Assembly (NCBI GenBank): GCA_037957365.1
Contig: JARHVA010002374.1
Coordinates: forward strand, 673,501 to 737,500
Direction: 5' to 3'
Origin: Torreya grandis
Lineage: Eukaryota > Streptophyta > Pinopsida > Cupressales > Taxaceae
DNA length: 64,000 bases
Shown here: piece by piece, positions 36,698 to 46,792 of the stretch
How the letters are laid out: every line of letters starts with the position of its first letter
How positions within the stretch are numbered: position 1 is the first letter of the stretch
Notes under the pieces: generated by a model
The model's database searches: none
What the model saw: the letters and a program-made list of their open reading frames with translations, nothing else
What the model was told of the DNA's origin: nothing
Made by a program: the position numbers and the translations under genes

Positions 36698-38467
36698 ATG
36701 CAGGCAAGACTGACTTTGATGTTGTGGGATCGCCTCTTGACATTGCTGATGCAAATGTGCAGAGGGGTGACAATCGATGAGTGGGCATAGATGAGCGCAG
36801 TTGGACTCGGTGGGCTACAACGTTACTGTAGAGTGGCAGGGGATGCGAGTTTGATGGTGGCACTAATCAAGCAGTGGGATCATTCCACCAACACCTTTCA
36901 CCTACCCACGGGAGAGATGACAGTCATAGTCGAGGATGTGTACCGAATTTTGTGGCTGCCAATACACGAAGCAAACCTTTATGCATGCTCGAGAGAGGCG
37001 CATGACATTCATATGGTTACGCTATTTGGAGAGCATGTCACGGAGATGAGCTACCACTCAGTGAGCTTTGCATATGAGCCTTTGTACGTTGCAGATGAGG
37101 ACGCACATCAGCTAGCGATGTTGATGATGATAGGCATCACGGTGTACGCATTTCCAAATGCAGAGGGCGGCAGGTTTCTAGTCGTTATGATTGGAGTTTT
37201 GCTAGATATGTTAGAGCAGTGGACAGTGTTTGCCTGGGCACCAGTGTTTTTAGCTCAGGTGTATAGAGAGCTATGGGGTATCAGTCGGTGTTGGCGATAT
37301 AGTTTGTGTGTAGGCCACCTGCTACATTGCTGGGCTTATGAGCATATAGTGGTTACCCATCCTCTTGGCCTCGCAGTGGTGATTTTGGCCAACTTCAGGG
37401 TCAGATTCAGGTGGTGGTGCGAGGTGATGGCACAGACACAGGTAGACGGAGTGGTCAGAGACATTGACCACTACAGAGGGGTACTGGAGGCCCTGATTCC
37501 TGCAGACATCATCTGGAGACCATACTTGGTTTATCTAGCATTCAGAGACTAGGGAGAGCAGCTGGTTGGTGTGCAGAGCCTGAGATGGGTTAGGGGCAGG
37601 TGAGCCGGTGAGCTTAAGAGAGTGTCAGTAGAGAGAGTGTGGCGTCAGTACGGGCTGTTACAGGACGTACCTCCTGCATTCCCACTGTACAGACGGGATG
37701 ACATTAAGGCACCTCTCCCACTATCAGAGGAGATAGAGGGCCCAAATTTTGAGGAGTTACCAGCAGGACTTGGGGTGGCTAACCTAGGTTATACAAAGGC
37801 CTACACAACATGGTGGGTAGAGCAGTACACAGGTTTACAGATAGGGCCACAGCCAGATCCATAGGCCATTACCAGGGAGCGAGATACAGCTCGCGAGGAG
37901 AGGGACACCGCACGACAGGAGAGGGATGCATTACAGGCCCAGGTCACAGTTTTGTAGGGACAGTTGGCAGAGGTTACAGGGTAGCTGATAGAGATGACAA
38001 GTCAAGTGACAGTGTTGACGGGTCAGGTCACACTGCTACAGGGACAACTTGCTGTAGCCTAGGCACAGGCAGCGGCAGGATAGGTTTTGAGAGGATAAGG
38101 TTCTATGTAATAGCCATCACAGCAGCTGGCATTTTCACAGGGGCCAGGACAGTCGGCATCAGTGCAGCTAGGTCAGCCACAGCCATAGGGGTCATTATAG
38201 GGCATGGCAGCAGGACAGATGGGTCCACCACAGACTGTATCTCTAGTTAGATACAATGATGTGCTGGATGAGATCGCGTATTATGAGAGGGCCATCAGGG
38301 GTTTTTCTTAGATACAGTGATACTCATAGATGAGGGTAGAGCAGAGCCGACAACAGTCTATGTCTTGAGCGACGGCTTCTAGGTCTCACAGACGGCACAT
38401 ATCAGAGGGGGGAGAGGATACAGCATCTTCCCGGCCACCACCACCACCACCATAGCCACAGCCTTGA
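36698..38467 (+). pseudogene. Antisense plant mobile domain (PMD) gene in E6, decayed by stops
   Basis: PMD (aminotransferase-like, PF10536 type) proteins occur as host MAIN/MAIL genes and inside plant transposons. The open part 36791-37552 shows 'LIKQWDHSTNTFHLPTGEM', 'VEDVYRILWLPI', 'PVFLAQVYRELWG' and 'WRPYLVYLAF', the PMD signature. The same frame extends upstream to ATG 36698, after a TGA. Downstream it continues, without a frameshift, through 37622-37864 ('PPAFPLYRRDDIKAPLPL') to a coiled-coil part ('ERDTAREERDTARQERDAL', about 37875-37940), a Gln-rich tail, a six-Pro run and TGA at 38465. About 18 in-frame stops interrupt it, 13 of them TAG. It is more GC-rich than its surroundings, which suggests capture. 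Its role is not known. Confidence 0.8.
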
Positions 38468-38575
38468 GGGCAGACCTTGAGATTTATTTTTGATGTATAT
38501 ACCAGCCTGCAAGCTGATGATGCAAAATGTATGAGAGAGAGACAGAGGCACAGATTTGTGCGATTGTATAAACAT

Positions 38576-38577
<2 letters not shown>

Positions 38578-38617
<40 letters not shown>
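38578..38617. repeat. (TA)n microsatellite
   Basis: About 20 TA units in the spacer after the PMD gene. Confidence 0.95.
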
Positions 38618-38621
<4 letters not shown>

Positions 38622-39653
38622 AGATATTTGATCATGGATGTGTTTATGAAAAATGTTGTGGATGTGTTTGTATGTTATTTTGATCTGATATATGTTTAGG
38701 ATTATGATGCTTATATGATGATGGATATATGATTAAGATTAATGATTAATGATATGGATGAAAATGATTAATGTTAATGATTATGAAAATATGTGATTGT
38801 TTGTGATGTGATTAACAGGTTACAAAAGAATGTGATGGAAGAAATGCGATGAAGGAAATGGGATGAAGGAATGGCCGAGCTAACCTCAAAAGACCCCATG
38901 TCAACTGAGTGCTGCCTACATAGCCCTTGTCGTTAGGGCCTCAGGCCAATGTAGTTCTCTCAAGAAGGGAGGAAAAAAGATCGAAGTGGTTGATTTTGGT
39001 CATGATAAGGATATAGCACTTCCCATATGTCTGAGGGTATATGCTTGAAATGACAAGGAGGAGAAGATGATGCTACAACCTTTTCCAAATGGTGTATTCT
39101 GTAACATTAGTCAGGGATTTTCATCCCTATCAACTATCCATATTCATGATGGATGTTTGCTAAAAATGAATTGCAGGTTGATTTATGTTTCAGCAAGTAA
39201 TGGTTTATGCTTGACATAAATTGTGTGGTTGATAGTTTCCATGTGTATTGATGTCTATGGAAACCATAATGATTAGGCTATGTGAGTGGTTTGAAAAGAG
39301 TCGGATTGAATCGTCTTGACAAATGATGTGGTTGAATGTGACCAAAGTGTAGGGAGAAAGTAAAAAGGCATAAGTGCCCTTTTATTGACAAGGACCAAAA
39401 TGACAGCATAGATAGAGGTTGTTAGAACCAAGAGCCCCATTTATGCGTTGCATCGTTGACCATAGTTATGTTAGAGCGGTAATCGAATCACTTTTGACAT
39501 TAAAGTGAGCTCAAAGTCCCTTGAGTAGGTGATATGATAGGAGGAAAGGGGTAACCCATTTTAGAGTATGGATAACTTTGCCCCTTTTTATAGGAGACCC
39601 TGAGACAACTACAAGTCAAGTCCATGACCCAGATTTTTTTTTTTTTTGAGAGC

Positions 39654-39735
39654 GGACTGATCAATGCGGGAAGTCCACATAAAGATGTCACTTGTTTGGT
39701 GGTCATTTGTGAAGCTGATCGATGCAGGAAGCTTC
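39654..39735. other. Pair of hairpins with the same loop and covarying stems
   Basis: Hairpin 1 (39654-39676): stem GGACT/AGTCC, loop gatcaatgcggga. Hairpin 2 (39711-39735): stem GAAGCT/AGCTTC, loop gatcgatgcagga. The 13-base loops differ at two positions, while three stem pairs differ on both sides and still pair. Confidence 0.6.
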
Positions 39736-39770
39736 TAAAAAAGTGCTATTTGTAGCAATATTTTATTCAT

Positions 39771-39903
39771 AGCCATCCTTCGAGGGAGTGGTCTATACTT
39801 TGCTTTATAGATTTAAGGGCTTTTGAATAGCTGTCCTTCGAGGGAGCAGTTTATTAGCTACAGTAATGATATTACAGCTATCCTTCGAGGGAGCAGTCTA
39901 CTT
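39771..39903. repeat. Three copies of a 26-bp word around tccttcgaggga
   Basis: Copies at about 39771-39796, 39829-39853 and 39877-39903 share agc(c/t)(a/g)tccttcgagggag and a following (t/c)(g/a)gt(c/t)ta. Each can form a small stem (TCC/GGA) around the tcg centre. They lie just downstream of the paired hairpins. Confidence 0.75.
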
Positions 39904-40245
39904 TTTGATTTGGTTTTGTGACCTTGAATATTTTGACATCTTGATTTAGTTTTGACAGAATGTTGAGTCATGGACAAGACTTATAGAAGGTCAAGGGCTC
40001 CCTTTTATTAAGACGAAGCATCCGTACATCATAAAAGAATTGTAGAGGATTTTGTTAAGGGAAAAAGGGTGGAATGGATTGAGGATTAAAAGGACAAGGA
40101 TTGCTCAAAGGATGAGCTCAAGTTAAATGTCAAGTGGATGAGCACTCGACTAACAGTAGAATGGTCGTAGATGCAAAGCATTAAGTGGCTCAGGTTCTGG
40201 TCGACCTTCAAGAGAAGACAGACGATAAGTCCCTGATCCATACTT

Positions 40246-41160
40246 GTGCGTGATGATATAAGGTCTAAGCCAATTAGGAGAAAATTTTCCTCATTTACTC
40301 CATTCCATATTGGTCACATGTTGGTTCTGTTTGAGGACGAGGTCTCCAATATTGAAATCTCGTTCTCTCAGAGTTTTATTATAGGTGCGCTTGATGCGAT
40401 TTTGATAGACATGGAGATGGTTGAGGGCAGTGAGACGATGCTCATCGAGTAACTCAAGTTGAGCTAATTAATCTTGATGAAAGTCATCATTAGAAAGAAT
40501 GTCATGGAGTGAAATGCGAAGAGATGGGATCTATACTTTGAGAGGTAAGACAGCCTCTGTTCCGTACACTAGAGAGAAAGGGGTAGCACCTGCAGAGGTT
40601 CGGATGCTAGTGCGGTAGGCCCACAAAGCGAAGGGTATTCGAACGTGCCAATCCCTTCTAGTGTCGTTAACCACCTTCAGGAGAATTTTAGTTAGGATCT
40701 GTTGGAAGCCTCGGCCTGCCCATTCGCTTGTGGGTAGTAAGGCGAAGAAAAGCTGAGTTTGATGCCAAATGAGTCATAGAGTTTTTGGACGGTCTTGTTT
40801 TTAAATGACTTGCCATTGTCGATGATGATTTTGTGAGGTACACCGAAATGACAGATGATGTGGGTGTTGATGAAGTTGACAATCTTGTCGGATTTTGTGG
40901 AGACAAGAGGAATAGCCTCCACCCATTTAGTGAAATACTCGGTGGCAGTGATGATGGATTGATGACGAAGAGACGAATGAGGGTTAATCTCGCCGATGAG
41001 ATCTAAACCCCATTGTGAAAAAGGCCAAAAATCCTAAGCGACTTATAAGGCGTGACTAGGGAGATGAAGCAAGTTAGCATGCTACTGACACTTGATGCAA
41101 CGTCGAACATAATCGCTACAGTCTTGATGAAGAGTGAGCCAATAATATCTGAGTTACCAC
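40246..41160 (-). pseudogene. E6 integrase (core and C-terminus), frameshifted
   Basis: Ty3/gypsy integrase. On the minus strand, after the zinc-finger Cys pair ('RRCIKCQ', about 41105), the core shows 'WGLDLIGEINPHSSL' (about 41010), 'FTKWVEAIPL', 'IIIDNGKSFKNK' (about 40815) and 'YYPQANGQAEASN' (about 40740), so Asp, Asp and Glu are all present. 'GATPFSLVYGTEAVLPL' (about 40580) and 'RDFNIGDLVLKQ' (about 40350) follow as in gypsy integrases. The frame differs by one from RT: a deletion after the second His of the zinc finger (about 41150) causes the shift. Stops are few. Confidence 0.8.
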
Positions 41161-43438
41161 TGAAGTGTCCACCACAAATCCCGTCATGGGCTTGTTTAAC
41201 AGCATGAGAATCTTCAGTGGAGTTTAAACAGTGAAGAAGAAGGCCGTCAAAACCTCTTTTATAGAGAAGACCCCCTAGCATGGTATAGCGAGCGGTGCGC
41301 TTGATGAAAGCCCATCGTGCATTGCTAGAGAGGTTGGAAGGAATGAGAGAATGAGCCAAGTAGTCCTCAAGTTGTTTATACCATACATCTTGTGAACTAG
41401 AGTCTATGGTGTGGACGAGATTGATGTCAGTGGAGATGTATGAAGGCAATGGCACACGATGTATCATGACATAAATTCTTGATGAGGATGATGAAGAAGA
41501 AGGAATATGCGAGGCAAGGGAAGCCATGGTGTCAGCAAACTTATTCGTAGATCGAGGAATAGTCTGCAATAAGTGATGGTCAAAAGATGCTAGAAGAGTG
41601 TCAACACGATGCTTGTACCTTTGTAAAATTTCATTTTTACAAAGATATGAACCATTGATTTGATTGATGACAAGTTGTGAGTCACTGAAGATGTTGATGG
41701 TTTTGATGTTTAAAGAAAGGGCAGTTTGAAGTCCCAAAATTAAGGCTTCATATTCGGCCATATTATTGGTACATTCAAAGTTGAGTTTGAAGGACAGGGG
41801 CATGGGTTCACCTTCATGTAGAATGAGGATGACCCCCGCACCCCCACCGAGTTGACATTTAGAGCCATCGAAGAACATCGTCATTTGGTAGAATGTGTCA
41901 TCAGTCGAGAGAGTGGCGATAGATTCATCGAGAAACTCGCACTGAGAAGGTTGATTGTCGGGAAGAGGGGCATCCGCTAGTTGGTCAGCGATTGTTTGCC
42001 CTTTTATAGATTTTTGCTGGATAAATTCTAAGTCAAATTCAGCAAGAAGCATGAGCCAGCGAGCCATACACTGGTTTTGATATGGTTTTGAATGCATGTA
42101 TTTAAGGGGATCAGTATGAGTGACGACAAAGGTTTTGTGATTGAGAAGATAGTGACAAAGCTTGGTAGTGGCAAAGACTATTGCCAAACAGAGTTTCTCG
42201 GTATGAGTATACCGAGTTTCATAGTCAACAAGTGTTCGGCTTATGTAGTAGACTGCTTGCTCATAGTGTTGCTCGTCTCGATGCGCGATCATGGCACCTA
42301 ACGAATTATTGGTTGCCGATATGTAGAGGTAGAAGGGTTGGTCATCTTTTGGTGGAATAAGGACTGGTGGAGAAACCAAATAGCGTTTGAGGGCTTTAAA
42401 AGCCTCTTGGCAATTTTTATCCCATTTAAAGGGGATGTCCTTCTTGAGGAGGTGATGAAAGGGTTGGCAACAGTTAGAAAGCTGCAAAATGAAGTGGCGG
42501 ATGGATTGGAGCTTTCCTTGTAGACTGCGAAGTTGCTTGAGATTAGTTAGAGGTGGCATTTCGAGGATAGCATGAATTTTGGCAGGATCTATCTCGATGC
42601 CACGAAGAGAGACAATGAATCCCAGGAGCTTTTTGGAGAGGACCCCAAAGATGCATTTCTTGGGGTTAAGACAGACCTGGTACTGAAGAAGGCGAGAGAA
42701 GATGATTTTGAGGATAGTTAAATGGTCATGACGAAGCTTAGACTTGCCAAGCAGGTCATCTACATAGTCCTCCATGATTTTATGGAGGAGATCGTGAAAG
42801 ATGTAAGTCATGGCACGCTGATATGTGGTGCCTACATTTTTCAGACCAAAAGGCATGACTCGATAGCAGAAAGTTCCCCATGGTGTAATGAAGGTGGTTT
42901 TGTGCTGATCTTTTGGTGCAATCAGGATTTAGTTATATCCTGAAAATCTATCCATGAGTGATAACATCTCATGGCCAGTCGTAAGATCAACAAGTTGGTC
43001 AATGTTTGGAAGAGGAAAGTCATCTTTGGGACAAGCTAGGTTAAGGTCATGATAGTCCGTGCAGATCCAGATCCCCCAAGTCGCCTTGGTGATAGGAACG
43101 ATGTTAGAGACCCACTGCGAATAATCGATGGGTTGGATGAAGGAGACAGAAAGAAGGCGCTAAAGCTCTTCTTTGACAAGAAGTGCAACACGAGGATGCA
43201 TTTTGCGAAGCTTTTGCCTAACAAGCTTAGCCTCTGGGTTCGTGACAATGTTATGAGTGGCAATGTTAGGGTCGATGCCAGGCATGTCAGCATAGGTCCA
43301 GGCAAAGGCTTTGCGATTGTCTGAGAGAAATGTGGTATAGTCGATCTGCTCCTGGGTGTCTAAAGACCGACCAATATTTAAGACATGAGGAACATCAGAA
43401 GATGAAAGGTTAATGTCAAAGGTTGATTCATTTAACAT
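41140..43438 (-). pseudogene. E6 reverse transcriptase, RNase H and archaeal-type RNase H
   Basis: Pol of a Tat-like element. Upstream 43160-43438 has 'FAWTYADMPGIDPNIATH', the usual lead to RT. After a stop-containing stretch the 617-codon open frame 41003-42856 begins 'MPFGLKNVGTTYQRAM' and has YVDD at residues 31-34. The first RNase H follows ('LYISATNNSLGAMIA', residue 177 on; 'ISRTLVDYETRYTHTEKLCLA'). A second RNase H begins near residue 327 ('FFDGSKCQLGGGAGVIL'), with Asp330, Glu368 ('AEYEAL') and Asp392 ('FSDSQLV'). The zinc-finger start of integrase ('GGHFSG') ends the frame. A dual RNase H defines the Tat lineage. Confidence 0.9.
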
Positions 43439-43441
43439 AAC

Positions 43442-44398
43442 CTATGTTTCAGAGGGGAGGGAGCGTTGAATGAAAGAATCGTTGGCACCCATATAGGTAA
43501 GAATGGCATCATCGTCTATGCAGTGTACTATGTTGATGGTTGCCGATTCATCGTCTATCATGCTAGGATAAATGAGAGGGAGAGACTTGGGAACCCCGTT
43601 GAGTTGATAGGTTAGGGGTTCCAAGCGGATGGTGTTTATGCAAAAAAAACTAGGAGGGATGGAAACCACCGACTCCGTGGGCGAGGATGGAAGAATAGGT
43701 GAGTCTGGAAGAGATTGGTCGATGGTTGGTTCGGGGCAAAGGTTTGTGGAAGCCTCAGTGGGTTCTTGGAAACCCAGTCCATACCGTTTCTTGGCATTAT
43801 CGTCATTGGGTGGTTCGATAGGCCGATGGGAGCCTTGTTCGTAGCACCCAAAGCCAAAACCCTTCCATGCACACCTATAAAGGTAGGTATGTGCAAAGGT
43901 GGGGTTGCCAAGAAAGGAGAAATCAGATGTGAATATTTGAGGTGAGGAGGAAGGATTTGATTCAATAGGAGCTTGATCTAGCCCCCCATAGACAAGATTG
44001 GTTCGAAGGCTAGGAGGACCATAAGGAATGACCATTCCAATCTGACAGTCATAGCTTGGGTTTTGATGAAGCTGTCCATACTCTTGAGGAGTCTGGAACA
44101 TGTCTAGAGTAAGCAGGTGATATTCCCCCAGTGAAAGTCTTTGGAAGATATCATCCATGGGGTCCTTGGTTGTTAATTGAGAAGATGATGTGGTGGCAAC
44201 CACTGTTTGTGTACTAGTTGACGCTTCTGCGGATGGAGACGATGTTTGGGTTGATGCCTTGAGAGGGATAAGAACGTCGTTGGGTCGATAGGTTGTGTTA
44301 CAAGTCTTAAAAGGGGATGGGTCGGCATGAATGACATGGACTTGTTTGTCATGTTCAAACTTGACACAACGGTGAAGTGTTGAAGGGACGCAAGCCAT
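43442..44398 (-). pseudogene. E6 spacer region between protease and RT
   Basis: A 318-codon open frame in the same frame as protease and RT. Ser/Thr/Pro-rich, with no recognised domain. Such a linker between protease and RT is usual in long gypsy polyproteins. It starts 'MACVPSTLHRCVKF'; the Met is internal, not a true start. Confidence 0.6.
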
Positions 44399-44413
44399 GG
44401 CACAGATCCAGGG

Positions 44414-44917
44414 TCATCTTAATAGCATGTTATATTGGAATTCTCCCTCAATGATATAGAAGAGCTCTGGGATTGTGTGTGGACCAATGCGGATATGGAG
44501 GACAATAGTGCCAATAGTGTTAGTGGTGGTGTCATTAAAGGATCTAAGGATTGCATCAATTTTCGATACGCAATTCTTGGGAAGAGCTAATTGATCAAAG
44601 GCGTGGGTGGAAATGATATTAATGCTACTGCCCCCGTTGATCATAACTTGTTTAATATGGGTTTGATCAACGTAGGCTGTGATGAAAAGAGCAGCGTCCT
44701 GATCTTCCAAGGTAGAGGTAGGAATTTTAGAATCACTAAAAGTGATAGAGGTGACAGAGGATAAAGAATGGACTAAGGCAGCTAGTGGTTGAGGGTCTTC
44801 AAGTTGGACTTTCACTGCCTGTAGGGCTTTGATTAGAGCCTGGCGATGCTGGGGGGAGCTTTGGATAAGGTCATATAGGGTCATCTTCACAGGCGTTTGG
44901 TGAAGTTGTTTTATCAT
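44414..44917 (-). pseudogene. E6 aspartic protease, catalytic Asp changed to Asn
   Basis: The pepsin-like protease of gypsy elements cuts Gag-Pol. The active-site motif reads 'QVMINGGSSINIIS' where a D-G-(S/G)-type motif is expected. Residue 94 of this frame is Asn (codon AAC, minus strand, 44638-44636), one G-to-A step from Asp. The flap region 'HIRIGPHTIPELFYI' follows. Same frame as gag and RT. Confidence 0.75.
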
Positions 44918-45169
44918 AGATTCTTTGATTGCCTCTGAAGAAGGGGGTTGAGACGCACCTAAGATGGAAATCTTGGGTTTCAGTGGTTGAGGTGCCTGGA
45001 CAAAAGGATAGGTCTAAGGAATAGTAGCTTTTTTTTTTGCCTTGTCCTTTTGTGACCTAGTGGTTAAATGGATAGCATTGATTTCAAAGATAGGAGGTGA
45101 AGAAGGGGTCATGGCCTGTTGGTGAGATGTTGATGTGGTTGAAGAGGTTGGATGGGAAGGTGTCGAGGG

Positions 45170-46675
45170 TCAGTCAAGAGTGTCCTCAAGGAGAAGAGTG
45201 TCTTTCTCCATATAGTGGCGAACGACTGCCTTGAGGGCACAACAAGTCTCGGTATCATGTCCTGGCATACGATGGTATAAAAAAATCTTCGTATCATCGA
45301 ACCAAGAAGGTTTTGACCCGAGGGGTTGGAATGGCTTGATAGAAGGAAGGGTAATGCTAGAAGTTTGCAAAAGTTGGCATAATATCAAAGCATATGAACC
45401 TACTAAGGGGTCTGTGCTTGTTGATGCATGACGTGCTGGTGAATTTTGCTTGGGGGATGTTGAAGAAGGTTTTTGTACCACCTTTTGGGTTGGTGGTGCG
45501 GTGACAGGTGAAGACGACACTTTCTTTGTGAGAGGTGCTGAATTTTTGAGAGGGGGTTGACTTGTGGTTGGCAAAGGAAGTAATTTGTTTTGGTTAAGGG
45601 TTGGAGTAGGAAGCACGCCGATTAGGGTAGAAGGATGAGGACCTAAAATGGAGGGCAATGTTGACGGTGGAGGAGGGGTTCACTTCTGCGGTCTGGCAGT
45701 CTTCTTTGACTTGGTTGGAAGACTACTTTTGGTCGAGGTCTGGTCTAAGTCCACCTTCACTTGCAGGTGAGTGAGGGTAGAAACAGGGCGAATGCTGAGT
45801 GACTTGATCAGTTTAGATTAGGTAGATGCAGGTTTAGAAGCGAGAGTCTGGTCTTTGTTGGGAGTCTTGGGAGATTCTACCTTGGGAGGATTGGTAGCAT
45901 GAGACGAGAGGGAATGGGAATGTTGAATAACTTTAAGACGCTCCTACAATCCCTGGTGTTCCACTTTCCTTGAAGGGAGAAGTTAAATTTTCTCCACTAG
46001 TCGGGAAAATGGTTGAGAGGATGTTGGATGAGGTTTGGATTCTTGAGAAGATGTGTTAGGTGTGGTAGTAGTCTCGGACCCAAGGTGTGTGGGAGTTATA
46101 ACTGGATTGTCATTGATCGAAGACGATGGAGAGTCAGGTTCTTCTCTTGGTGGAGAAGGAACTGAAGAATGTGACTCCTCAATCGGGTAAAGGGCAGGGA
46201 TTATGGTGCCCTCCACTTGCGGTCAAGGAGTAGGTAAGGTCAGGTACTCCATAGGCAGAAGAAAGGAGGATGGTGAGACCGGTGGTGCTGGTAAAGTTGA
46301 GGCGTCCTCCAAGATGATAGAAGTTGACAGAGAACTAACTGAAGAAAGAGGTTCGTCCACACGTGATGGACTGGTAGATGGAGTAACCTCTTGAGGTTGG
46401 TCGGGGATGAAGGGCGAGACCGTATTGACCGTTTGAATGTCATGTTCATGAGTATTTTCAATCAAGGTCTGGACATTATTTTGGGTTGGTGGATGATTGG
46501 GGAATGGTTGCTTGAAGATGTCGATGCCCTGGTTAGGAGGTGCATTGGGATTATCTAGAACGAGCTCACCCTTTTCAAGCATGTCTTGGATTATGTTTTT
46601 AAAGGTTTTGTAGTTTCTCGTGTCATGACCTTTGACACAGTGGTAATTGCAGAAGTTATTTTCCCTATACCACAC
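45170..46675 (-). pseudogene. E6 gag C-terminal part with two zinc-knuckle-like modules
   Basis: Two related blocks are seen. 'FCNYHCVKGHDTRNYKTFK' (about 46650) is followed by 'IIQDMLEKGELV'. 'FLYHRMPGHDTETCCALK' (about 45265) is followed by 'VVRHYMEKDTLLLED'. Both match the CxxH...GHDT..C..LK block at the end of Tat-type Gag. Between them lies Pro/Ser-rich linker. A duplication of the module is likely. Both stay in the one long gag-pol frame. Confidence 0.7.
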
Positions 46676-46792
46676 AGGGATGGCGCATGAGGGATCAAAT
46701 TGTGGTGGTGGTCGAATTTGGGGGAGGTTGAGAATCCCCTGTTTAACAAGTTTTTCTAGTATAGACGCGTATGATTCTCCAAGAGGAGTATA

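Larger units (their letters stand above)
38620..40200. other. E6 spacer between PMD and integrase, with hairpins and repeats
   Basis: No reading frame with a motif on either strand. It holds a T run at 39632-39646, two hairpins and a triple repeat, listed separately. In element orientation this is the region downstream of pol. Confidence 0.5.

Noticed and set aside
36698..38467. Stop-codon reassignment of TAG to Gln
   Set aside because: Other tracts in the window carry all three stops, and CHG/CG methylation decay explains the TAG excess without a changed code.
43629..43945. Plus-strand open frames opposite gag-pol (also 42092-42943, 46203-46394, 46860-47066)
   Set aside because: Shadows of the minus-strand gag-pol coding frame.
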